In this document: one piece after another, positions 1-6,785 of the stretch
How positions within the stretch are numbered: position 1 is the first letter of the stretch
How the letters are laid out: each line of letters opens with the position of its first letter
Source of the DNA: Comamonadaceae bacterium CG12_big_fil_rev_8_21_14_0_65_59_15
GTDB lineage: Bacteria > Pseudomonadota > Gammaproteobacteria > Burkholderiales > Burkholderiaceae_C
Assembly (NCBI GenBank): GCA_002786915.1
Contig: PCUV01000060.1
Span: 1 to 64,000 of the forward strand
DNA length: 64,000 nucleotides
Reading direction: 5' to 3'
The notes under the pieces: model-generated
Seen by the model: the letters and a program-made list of their open reading frames with translations, nothing else
Database searches by the model: none
What the model was told of the DNA's origin: nothing
Made by a program: the position numbers and the translations under genes

Positions 1-722
1 CGCGCGGCATGCACCGTGTCGTTAAAGCTGGCCGTGCCCGCCAGCAGCGCGCTGGGCAGGCCGTGGCGCAGGCTGACAAACGGAATTTGCGCCAGCGTGA
101 CTTGCGCCATGGCCGTGTCAGCCAGTTGGCCGTCACGCGTTTGCAGCACGCGGCTGTAGGGCGTGGGGTAGAAGAAGTCGTAGCTCGATTCATACGGGTC
201 GCTCACCAGCACGTGGCTCAGGCGGTCTTGCGCGCGGCCAAACAGACTCAGCGCGTAGCCCAGGTAAAAGCCCATGGTTTTGCGCCCGCCGGCAATGCTG
301 GCGTGCAGCGCGCAGCCGTCGTCAGCGGTGAAGGCGCGCACCTGCGCGGTAATGAAGTCGGCAGCGGCCTGGTTGTCGGCGGGGCTGCGAATGTCGCTCA
401 TGGGTTGGCCGCGCGCGTCGCGCAGCACGTGGATGTGGCTGGCGTTGAAGGTGATGCCGGGCAGGTGGTAGTCGGTGCAGAGTTTGTGAAACCAGCCCAG
501 GTCGTCACTGAGCAGTGACAGCTCGGCGCGGCGTGCCCCTTCGGCGCTGGTGATCAGGTGCACCTCCGTGGGCACAAACGGATCGAATTCGTCTGCCGCC
601 AGCGCGTAGATGGTTTCGGTGACGATCTGCGGCGACAAGCCGCTCACGGCCAGCAGGATGCGGCGCGCAAATTGTGACGGGGCTTTGGGTGAGGGGGCGG
701 GTGTGACAGCGTTTGAATGCAT
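1..722 (-). CDS. CRISPR-associated ring nuclease / CARF protein, NE0113 (Csm6-like) family, partial
   Basis: The frame is open on the minus strand from ATG at 720-722 to the window edge, so the C-terminus is missing. The protein begins MHSNAVTPAPSP and then has ARRILLAVSGLSPQIVTETI, the N-terminal signature of the Cas_NE0113 family, whose Rossmann-like CARF domain senses or degrades cyclic oligoadenylate made by type III CRISPR effectors. About 130-150 residues in, the ASIAGGRKTMGFYLGYALSL stretch matches the conserved ligand-binding glycine/lysine motif of that family. Family assignment is from memory of the motif, not a search. No Cas10, Cmr/Csm genes or array are visible here, so any partner genes must lie to the left, downstream of this gene. 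Confidence 0.82.
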   Translation of the reverse strand, partial: MHSNAVTPAPSPKAPSQFARRILLAVSGLSPQIVTETIYALAADEFDPFVPTEVHLITSAEGARRAELSLLSDDLGWFHKLCTDYHLPGITFNASHIHVLRDARGQPMSDIRSPADNQAAADFITAQVRAFTADDGCALHASIAGGRKTMGFYLGYALSLFGRAQDRLSHVLVSDPYESSYDFFYPTPYSRVLQTRDGQLADTAMAQVTLAQIPFVSLRHGLPSALLAGTASFNDTVHAA

Positions 723-1253
723 GCCACGCAGTTTAGGGCGGCCAGGCTACGATGTGTGGCGCGGCAAGCTTGCCGTGGCCGTCAAATTAAACACCCACGC
801 GTTTTCAAAAGAGATTTGCCCGGCTCAGCAAGCTGAGGTTGTCGGATTTGCAATCAATAAATGCTTGCAATGGTGGGCATTGGCATTGCAAACGTGGACA
901 GCAAGCCATTTTTGCAAACCCTTTAAACAGCCATTTGGAGTGGTCGCGCATCGAAGGGTTGCTGTTTGGCCGCCTGGTCGATGGCGGTCGTCTGAATGTC
1001 GATCTGGACGACAAGGACGAGAGCAAAACCGAGGTGTTGCTCGACATCTCGCCGCTGCCCAAGCGCGAAGGCAAGGCCAAGCCCGAGGCACAAGAAGCTG
1101 CGGTCGGCTGATTCTGAGCGAATGATCACTGGGCTGATAACGCCTAGCATCGTGCGTTGGGTGTCTGACGCAGCGAAATAGAGGAGGAGGGTTGGGGCGT
1201 AGCTCCAATCCGGGGGACATTCGCGGAGTCGGATACCCGACGGGCGATGCGGG
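723..1253. other. Gene-poor interval with clpA remnant
   Basis: This 531-bp interval separates the CRISPR-associated gene from the PLP-enzyme gene. It holds the clpA 3' remnant at 939-1111 and a perfect 14-bp palindrome, CGGCAAGCTTGCCG, at 762-775. I see no other credible coding sequence, RNA gene or repeat in it; the remaining reading frames are shadows without ribosome binding sites. Confidence 0.5.
939..1111 (+). pseudogene. clpA: 3' remnant of clpA (ATP-dependent Clp protease ATP-binding subunit)
   Basis: An open frame (ATG at 839) ends at 1111. Its last 55 or so residues, from LFGRLVDGGRLNVDLDDKDE through LLDISPLPKREGKAKPEA, read like the extreme C-terminus of betaproteobacterial ClpA, which ends in FGRLV.GGRL followed by LDI.PLPKKEGK-type residues. 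Everything upstream (AAA+ modules, N domain) is absent: the preceding 30 residues show no ClpA similarity. This is therefore a stranded gene tail, probably left by a recombination or insertion event next to the CRISPR-associated gene. The assignment is recognition of a short tail and could be wrong. Confidence 0.6.
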
Positions 1254-2312
1254 TTATTCCTGAAAAGCCGGAGCCAGCTGCGATTTCATGCGCGCCAGCG
1301 CTGGCCCGCAGTCGCCAATCTCGCGGTGCACCCAGACCGGGTCAAAGTACGAACCCAGATAGCGTGTGCCAGCGTCGCACAGCAGCGACAAGATGGACCC
1401 CTGCTGGCCGCGCGCACGCATCTCGCACGCCAGTTGCAGCATGCCGACGAAGTGGGTGCCGCTGGACGGCCCCACCTTGCGCCCCAGCAGTTCGCTGAGC
1501 AACTGCATGGCAGCGACTGAATCGACATCGGCCACACGGATCATGCGGTCCACCAGCGTGCGGATAAAACTGGGTTCCACGCGCGGGCGGCCAATGCCCT
1601 CGATGCGTGAACCCGGCCCTGTCACCGCCGCGTTGCCGCTGTCAAAGTAATCGGCAAACACCGACCCTTGCGGATCCACCACGCACAAACCGGTGTGGTG
1701 GCGCTGGTAGCGCACATAGCGGCCTATGGTGGCGCTGGTGCCACCGGTACCTGCGGCCATCACAATCCAGCGCGGCACCGGGTGGCGCTCACGTGCCATC
1801 TGGGTGAACATGCTTTGCGCGATGTTGTTGCTGCTGCGCCAGTCGGTGGCGCGCTCGGCGTAGGTGAACTGGTCCATGTAGTGGCCGCCGGTCTGGGCAG
1901 CGAGCGTGCGCGCTGCGTCATAAACCGCGTCGGCGCGCTCCACCAGATGACATTGACCGCCGTAAAACTCGATCTGGGCAATTTTTTCTGCTGACGTATG
2001 CCGCGGCATCACGGCGATGAACGGCAGGCCGATCAGGCGCGCAAAGTAGGCCTCACTGACCGCCGTGGAGCCGCTGCTGGACTCGACCACGGTCGAGTCA
2101 GCGTGCAACCAGCCGTTGCACAGCGCGTACAAAAACAACGAGCGCGCCAGGCGGTGCTTCAAGCTGCCAGTGGGGTGCGTGGATTCGTCCTTCAGGTACA
2201 GGTCGATGCCGTGGCTGGAAAAGCCTGGCAACGCCAGCGCAATCAGGTGCGTGTCAGAGCTGCGCTGGTAGTCGGCTTCGATTTGCCCGATGGCGTTGTG
2301 CAGCCAGTTCAT
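1254..2312 (-). CDS. PLP-dependent cysteine synthase family protein
   Basis: This 352-residue fold-type II PLP enzyme resembles cysteine synthase/cystathionine beta-synthase. Residues 40-55 carry [17 protein letters not shown], in which K52 is the predicted Schiff-base lysine. A glycine-rich phosphate-binding loop, [12 protein letters not shown], lies near residue 200, and GPSSGTHF near the C-terminus fits the family. The 'TGSLKHR' variant is typical of the cysteine-synthase-like group annotated as cysteine desulfhydrase or 'PLP-dependent cysteine synthase family', so the reaction may be cysteine breakdown rather than synthesis. It is last in a run with a polar amino-acid ABC transporter, 67 bp after the ATPase gene, suggesting use of an imported amino acid. 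The start is ATG at 2312. Confidence 0.85.
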   Translation of the reverse strand: MNWLHNAIGQIEADYQRSSDTHLIALALPGFSSHGIDLYLKDESTHPTGSLKHRLARSLFLYALCNGWLHADSTVVESSSGSTAVSEAYFARLIGLPFIAVMPRHTSAEKIAQIEFYGGQCHLVERADAVYDAARTLAAQTGGHYMDQFTYAERATDWRSSNNIAQSMFTQMARERHPVPRWIVMAAGTGGTSATIGRYVRYQRHHTGLCVVDPQGSVFADYFDSGNAAVTGPGSRIEGIGRPRVEPSFIRTLVDRMIRVADVDSVAAMQLLSELLGRKVGPSSGTHFVGMLQLACEMRARGQQGSILSLLCDAGTRYLGSYFDPVWVHREIGDCGPALARMKSQLAPAFQE

Positions 2313-2317
2313 GATGC

Positions 2318-2361
2318 TTCAAATTAGAGAGCTGAACGCGCTTTATTCATAAGGACTGAAG
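2318..2361 (-). repeat. Dispersed Comamonadaceae-type repeat, divergent copy
   Basis: The gap between the PLP-enzyme and ABC-ATPase genes contains AGAGAGCTGAACGCGCTTTA followed by TTCATAAGGACTG, a diverged copy of the dispersed repeat seen elsewhere in the window. It is flanked by the 7-bp inverted repeat TGCTTCA/TGAAGCA. It may act as an intra-operon hairpin. Confidence 0.4.
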
Positions 2362-2379
2362 CATGATTTTGCTTGTAAC

Positions 2380-3153
2380 TTATTTCAGGCTGCCGGACAA
2401 AAACTGCGCCAGCCGCACGCTCTTGGGACTGCCCAGCACCTGCTTGGGCACGCCTTCTTCTTCGACCTGCCCCTTGTGCAAAAAGATCAGGTGGTTGGCG
2501 ACCTCACGCGCAAAGCCCATTTCGTGCGTCACCACCACCATGGTGCGGCCTTCATGCGCCAGGTCTTTCATGACCTTGAGTACTTCACTCACCAGCTCAG
2601 GGTCGAGCGCGCTGGTGGGCTCGTCAAACAGCATCACCTCGGGCTCCATGGCCAGCGCGCGGGCAATGGCCACGCGCTGTTGCTGGCCACCGCTCAGGTG
2701 TGCCGGGTAGGCGTCTTCCTTGCCTTCGAGGCCCACCTTGGCCAGGTATTTGCGTGCAGTTTCAACCGCCTGGTCGCGCGGTACCTTCATCACGTGCGTG
2801 GGCGCTTCGATGATGTTGTCGATGACGGTCATGTGCGCCCACAGGTTGAAGTGCTGAAACACCATGGCCAACTTGGTGCGCAAGCGTGCCAACTGCGCCG
2901 GGTTGGCGGCGTGCAGTTCGCCGTGCTTGTCCGCGTTCAGGTGCAGTTCTTCACCGGCCACGGTAATGCGGCCTTGGTTGGGCTTTTCCAGCAGGTTGAT
3001 GCAGCGCAAAAACGTGCTCTTGCCCGAGCCGGAACTGCCAATGATGCTGATCACATCCCCCGCGTGGGCGGTGAGCGACACCCCTTTGAGCACCTCGTTG
3101 GCGCCAAAGCGCTTGTGGATGTTTTCAACCTGGAGTTTGATGGGCGTGGTCAT
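2380..3153 (-). CDS. Polar amino-acid ABC transporter ATP-binding protein (HisP/ArgP-like)
   Basis: This 257-residue cytoplasmic ATPase powers uptake of a polar or basic amino acid with the two permeases and binding protein at 4370-6614. Walker [10 protein letters not shown] is at 39-47, Q-loop glutamine 100 is in FQHFNLW, signature LSGGQQQR is at 153-160 and Walker B VMLFDEP at 173-179, all intact. [12 protein letters not shown] and the overall length match the histidine/lysine/arginine/ornithine subfamily. The ATG at 3153 lies directly behind eight copies of a 7-bp tandem repeat, so no normal Shine-Dalgarno sequence is visible; translation may depend on the repeat or on coupling to the hydrolase gene that ends at 3227. 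Confidence 0.92.
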   Translation of the reverse strand: MTTPIKLQVENIHKRFGANEVLKGVSLTAHAGDVISIIGSSGSGKSTFLRCINLLEKPNQGRITVAGEELHLNADKHGELHAANPAQLARLRTKLAMVFQHFNLWAHMTVIDNIIEAPTHVMKVPRDQAVETARKYLAKVGLEGKEDAYPAHLSGGQQQRVAIARALAMEPEVMLFDEPTSALDPELVSEVLKVMKDLAHEGRTMVVVTHEMGFAREVANHLIFLHKGQVEEEGVPKQVLGSPKSVRLAQFLSGSLK

Positions 3154-3155
3154 TG

Positions 3156-3211
3156 GAGTGCTGAGTGCTGAGTGCTGAGTGCTGAGTGCTGAGTGCTGAG
3201 TGCTGAGTGCT
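3156..3211. repeat. Heptanucleotide tandem repeat, 8 copies of GAGTGCT
   Basis: Eight perfect copies of the 7-bp unit GAGTGCT (plus strand) occupy the space immediately 5' of the minus-strand ATPase start codon at 3153, exactly where a ribosome binding site should be. Simple sequence repeats of this type change copy number by slippage, so the spacing between operon message and start codon may vary between cells. Confidence 0.95.
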
Positions 3212-3226
3212 GCGATGTTGGGAGGT

Positions 3227-4357
3227 TCAGGCGCCTAACAGGTCGCCGCTGCGGAAGGCTTTTGCACCCGCGATCTTGCCCAGTTCGCCACCGGCGGTGA
3301 TGTAGCGGTCGCGGATGCGGGCGTAAAACACGCCATCGACGCCGGCGCAGACGCGTTCGGTGCATTGGTTGATCGGGTCAATCACCTCAGCCACCAGGTC
3401 GCCGGCGCGCAATTTGTCACCTGGCGTGGCCGCAAACACCACCACACCAGGCTGGGTGGCAAATAGTGTTTGTGAGCCTGCCAGCGGCGTGGCCGGGCAC
3501 AGCGCTGCGGGCAGTTTGGGTGGTGTCGCTGTTTGCCACACGCCGATGTGTTGTAACCAGCGTTGAATGGCCTTGGCATCTTGCTGCGCCAGCGCGTGGC
3601 TGACGTCGAGTTCGCCGCGCAGCTCAATCGTGGTACTGCAGCAGCCTTGCGGCAGCGGTACCTGTTTGCCGGTGGCCGTGAGCAAGTCGGCCAATTGCCA
3701 CCAAGCGCTCGACAGGCATTCGTCGATGGGGCGGTTGCCTGAATTGCGCGCCAGCAAAATCGCCTGTGCGCCCAGAAAATGCGCCAGCGGTGCCAGTTGG
3801 GGCCAGCACGGTTCTTCGGTATAAAAATGCAGCACGCCTTCACAGTCGCAGTGCAAATCCAGCATGTAATCTGCGTCATGCGCGAGCGAAAGCAGCGTTT
3901 TGCGCAGGCTTTGCAACTCGGTCTGAGGAGCCCATTGCATCAAGTACGCTGCGATGGCCCGGCGCACCGTCTGCACATTGGCGTGGGCGTCTGGCCCCAG
4001 CGTGTCGCGCACGGCAGGCAGCACGGCGCTGGCCAGGTCCGGGTAATGGCGGTTGAAGTTTTCCGACGTGTCCTGCTCGAAGCGGCCCATCGGCTTGTGG
4101 TCCAGCCGCTGCGCCAGGCCGATGGGGTTGGCGGCGGGCACCAGCACGACTTCGCCCTGCAACACGCCAGCCGCTTCGGCCGCCTGCAAAGCGCCCAGCA
4201 GGTGGTGCGCCGTCAGCATCCCCGGCAATTCTTCGGCGTGCAAACTGGCCTGGATGTAAATTTTCAGGCCACTGCCCGGCTGGCCAAAATGAAAGCTGGT
4301 CAGCGTTTTGTGGCTGCCCAGACTGGGGGACAACAGGGGGTGGTCGATGCGCTGCAT
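3227..4357 (-). CDS. Succinylglutamate desuccinylase/aspartoacylase family (M14-like) hydrolase
   Basis: This 376-residue zinc-dependent deacylase-like enzyme has the zinc ligands H40 and E43 in SLHAEELPG and H169 in [10 protein letters not shown], with substrate-binding NFNR around 100-103 and TIELRGELD near 243-251 supplying the likely catalytic glutamate. These match the AstE/aspartoacylase branch of peptidase family M14, which hydrolyses N-acyl amino acids. The C-terminal third resembles a biotinyl-lipoyl-like fold ([20 protein letters not shown]), common in this family. It sits between the permease and ATPase genes of the transporter, 12 bp after the permease stop, so an N-acylated amino acid is a reasonable substrate guess. 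The exact substrate is unknown. Confidence 0.85.
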   Translation of the reverse strand: MQRIDHPLLSPSLGSHKTLTSFHFGQPGSGLKIYIQASLHAEELPGMLTAHHLLGALQAAEAAGVLQGEVVLVPAANPIGLAQRLDHKPMGRFEQDTSENFNRHYPDLASAVLPAVRDTLGPDAHANVQTVRRAIAAYLMQWAPQTELQSLRKTLLSLAHDADYMLDLHCDCEGVLHFYTEEPCWPQLAPLAHFLGAQAILLARNSGNRPIDECLSSAWWQLADLLTATGKQVPLPQGCCSTTIELRGELDVSHALAQQDAKAIQRWLQHIGVWQTATPPKLPAALCPATPLAGSQTLFATQPGVVVFAATPGDKLRAGDLVAEVIDPINQCTERVCAGVDGVFYARIRDRYITAGGELGKIAGAKAFRSGDLLGA

Positions 4358-4369
4358 GGTGGGGCGGTG

Positions 4370-5083
4370 TCAACTTTTTTGCGGCGCCAGATAGGCCAGC
4401 AAGCGCCCTTCGCTGAAGCGGAAGAAACCGATCAAACAGAATGACGCGCACAGGTAAATGGCGGCTGCCGCCAGATAGGCCTCAAACGGCAAGTAATAGG
4501 TAGCGTAGATACGGCTGGCCGCTGAGGTGATGTCAAGCATGTTGGGCACGGCGCTGGCCAGGCTGGTGGCGTGCAGCATCATCACCACCTCGTTGCTATA
4601 GGCTGGCAGTGTGCGGCGCATGGCGCTGGGCAGCACGATGCGCCACATGGTCTGCACCCGGCTCATGCCGTAGGCGTGCGCGGCTTCAATTTCGCCCGCG
4701 CTGGTTTCGCGGATGGAGCCCGCCAGCATTTCGGCGGTGTAGCCCGCCGTGTTCAGGCTGAAGGCCAGCAAGGCACAGAAAAACGGCTCCTTGAAATAAG
4801 TCCAGGGCCAGACCGCGTCCCAGCGCGCCTGGATCCACTCCAATTGACCCAGACCGTAATAAATCAGATACACCTGGATCAGCAGCGGCGTGCCGCGAAT
4901 GACAAAGGTGTAGGCGCCCACCAGGTAGCGCGCCATCGCCCAGGGGCCGGTGAGCAGCAAGGCAAAAATCAGCGCCAGTACAGCCCCTACGGCCAGGGAG
5001 GAGAACAGCAGCCAGACGGTGGTGATGATGCCGCTGCCAAACAGCGCCAGATTGTCCGGTTCAAAAATGACGGACCATTCCAT
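4370..5083 (-). CDS. Polar amino-acid ABC transporter permease (HisM-like)
   Basis: This 237-residue inner-membrane permease has about five hydrophobic segments and the cytoplasmic EAA loop GEIEAAHAYGMS that docks on the ATPase. FVIRGTPLLIQVYLIYYGLG is the characteristic HisM/ArtM-type segment. Its start (ATG at 5083) overlaps the stop of the partner permease by one base, indicating translational coupling. Together with the HisQ-like partner it would form the heterodimeric channel of a histidine/arginine/ornithine-type importer. Confidence 0.92.
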   Translation of the reverse strand: MEWSVIFEPDNLALFGSGIITTVWLLFSSLAVGAVLALIFALLLTGPWAMARYLVGAYTFVIRGTPLLIQVYLIYYGLGQLEWIQARWDAVWPWTYFKEPFFCALLAFSLNTAGYTAEMLAGSIRETSAGEIEAAHAYGMSRVQTMWRIVLPSAMRRTLPAYSNEVVMMLHATSLASAVPNMLDITSAASRIYATYYLPFEAYLAAAAIYLCASFCLIGFFRFSEGRLLAYLAPQKS

Positions 5084-5781
5084 TACAGCTGTCCCCGCTT
5101 GGTGCCCAGGCTGTAGCGCTGGTTAAGCTTGCGCAGGGCAAACAGGCTGACCGACGTATAGACCAGAAACAGCGCGCCGGTGAACAAAAAGTACATGAAC
5201 GGTGAGCGCGTGGCCGAACTGGCTTGCTTGGCCAGGTAGGTCATCTCTTGCAGGCCAATCAGGCTGACCAGCGCAGTGGCCTTGATCAGCACCAGCCAGT
5301 TGTTGGTAAAGCCGGGCAGGGCGTAGCGCACCATCTGTGGCAGCGTGATGCGCAAAAAAGTCTGGCTGCGGCTCATGCCAAAAGCCCAGGCCGCTTCCAT
5401 TTGACCTTTGGGAATGGCCAAAATCGCCCCCCGAAAAGTCTCGGTCATGTAGGCGCCGTAGATGAAACCGATGGTCACGACGCCAGCGGCAAAAGGCTCG
5501 ATGTCGATGGTGGCTTCAGAGCCCAGCTTTTCAAGCAGCGTGTTGATGCCAATCGTGCCGCCGTAAAACACCAGCAGCATCAGCACCAGGTCGGGAATGC
5601 CGCGAATGAGGGTGCTGTAGAAGGTGCCCAGCGCCGTCAGCACCGGGCGCCCCGAGAGCTTGGCTGCAGCGCCCAGCAGCCCCAGGAGGATGGACACCGC
5701 CAGTGCGCCCAGCGACACGCCCACCGTCAGCAGCGATCCTTGCAGAATCACCAGCAGGTAGGACTGTGTGTTGGAGGTCAT
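5083..5781 (-). CDS. Polar amino-acid ABC transporter permease (HisQ-like)
   Basis: This 232-residue membrane protein belongs to the same permease family as its downstream partner. It has an N-terminal membrane segment (LLVILQGSLLTVGVSLGALA), LIRGIPDLVLMLLVFYGG and the EAA-type loop GQMEAAWAFGMS. It lies 65 bp after the substrate-binding protein gene and overlaps the next permease by one base. It is the HisQ/ArtQ-like half of the heterodimer. The order binding protein, HisQ, HisM, hydrolase, ATPase differs from the enteric operon only by insertion of the hydrolase. Confidence 0.92.
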   Translation of the reverse strand: MTSNTQSYLLVILQGSLLTVGVSLGALAVSILLGLLGAAAKLSGRPVLTALGTFYSTLIRGIPDLVLMLLVFYGGTIGINTLLEKLGSEATIDIEPFAAGVVTIGFIYGAYMTETFRGAILAIPKGQMEAAWAFGMSRSQTFLRITLPQMVRYALPGFTNNWLVLIKATALVSLIGLQEMTYLAKQASSATRSPFMYFLFTGALFLVYTSVSLFALRKLNQRYSLGTKRGQL

Positions 5782-5846
5782 GGATGAGTCAGCCCCGAGC
5801 GGTTGACCCGGGTGACAGCGTCACCGGTCAACCGTTCAAACGCACC

Positions 5847-6614
5847 TTACTTGCCGTACACGTCGAACTTGAAGTACTTGTCGTTGATGGCTTTGTATTT
5901 GCCGTTGCCACGGATGGCCTTGATGCCGGCGTTAAGCTGTTTCTTCAGGTCGCCCTGGCCCTTGCGCAGCGCAATGCCGGCACCGGTACCGAAGTATTTG
6001 GGAATGTAGAGCTCAGGGCCGACAAACTGGTAGGCTTCGCCGCCCGGCTTGCTCAGAAAGCCACCGCCCACTTCCAGTGTGTCAGCGACGGTTCCGTCCA
6101 GACGACCGGCCTTGATGTCCAGATACACCTGGTCTTGCGCGTCATACGACACAATTTCGACACCCTTGGTCTTGAGTTCACCCAGCGCGTATTTTTCTTG
6201 CGTGGAAGCCTTCAGCACGCCAAGCTTTTTGCCCTTGATGGAGGCCGGACCGTCAAACTTGATGTCTTTCTTGAGCACGATCTTGCTGGGGGTGTTGTAG
6301 TACTTGTCGGTAAAGTCCACCACCTTCAGGCGGTCTGCAGTGATTGACATGGAGCTGATGATGACGTCGTATTTTTTGGCTTGCAGGCCGGGAATCATGG
6401 CGTCCCAAGCTTGTTCCACAAACACGCATTTGCGCTTGATCTGCTCGCACAGTGCATTGGCGATATCCACGTCAAAACCAGTTGGCTTGCCGTCAGCGGT
6501 CTTGAAAGTAAACGGTTCGTAGGTGGGGTCGATAGCGACCTTGAGGTCTTTGCCCTGGGCAAAGGCACCCGCGCACAGGGCGCCGATGGCAGCAGCAAGC
6601 AAGAGTTTTTTCAT
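5847..6614 (-). CDS. Periplasmic lysine/arginine/ornithine/histidine-binding protein of ABC transporter
   Basis: This 255-residue secreted binding protein begins with the Sec signal peptide MKKLLLAAAIGALCAGAFAQ, with predicted cleavage after AFA. The mature protein starts KDLKVAIDPTYEPFTFKTAD, followed by GFDVDIANALCEQ, the class signature of type 2 periplasmic amino-acid-binding proteins (SBP family 3), closest in style to HisJ/ArgT. Two cysteines in CEQIKRKCVF may form the disulfide known from HisJ/LAO proteins. It is the first gene of the import operon. An AGGACA ribosome binding site lies 6 bp before ATG at 6614. Ligand identity is inferred from family only. Confidence 0.9.
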   Translation of the reverse strand: MKKLLLAAAIGALCAGAFAQGKDLKVAIDPTYEPFTFKTADGKPTGFDVDIANALCEQIKRKCVFVEQAWDAMIPGLQAKKYDVIISSMSITADRLKVVDFTDKYYNTPSKIVLKKDIKFDGPASIKGKKLGVLKASTQEKYALGELKTKGVEIVSYDAQDQVYLDIKAGRLDGTVADTLEVGGGFLSKPGGEAYQFVGPELYIPKYFGTGAGIALRKGQGDLKKQLNAGIKAIRGNGKYKAINDKYFKFDVYGK

Positions 6615-6785
6615 GGTGTGTCCTAATAAAACCGGAAATTACCGGAGGTTTAAATAAAGAGGCGTTGCATTCTACGTTTTGCCAAGGCCGGGGTAAGGGG
6701 ATGGTTTCTACCAAGTATTAGCGATTGTTATGGCACATTCGGTCGGCATGCACGACGATCATCGTCGGCCCGCTGCGCTTGTGCG
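6615..6785 (-). promoter_or_regulatory. Leader region of the amino-acid import operon
   Basis: This 171-bp non-coding stretch lies between the FtsX-like permease stop and the binding-protein start. It contains the AGGACA ribosome binding site next to the start and an AT-rich segment (TTTATTTAAA) about 40 bp upstream. No convincing -35/-10 pair could be fixed by eye. A promoter here is expected because the gene is first in its functional unit. Confidence 0.35.

Noticed and set aside
9..518. Plus-strand open frame of 169 codons at the left edge
   Set aside because: It is the antisense shadow of the NE0113-family gene, which has clear family motifs in the minus frame.
825..1220. Minus-strand frames opposite the clpA remnant
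   Set aside because: Compositionally biased, no ribosome binding site and no recognisable domain; the plus-strand ClpA tail explains the open frames.
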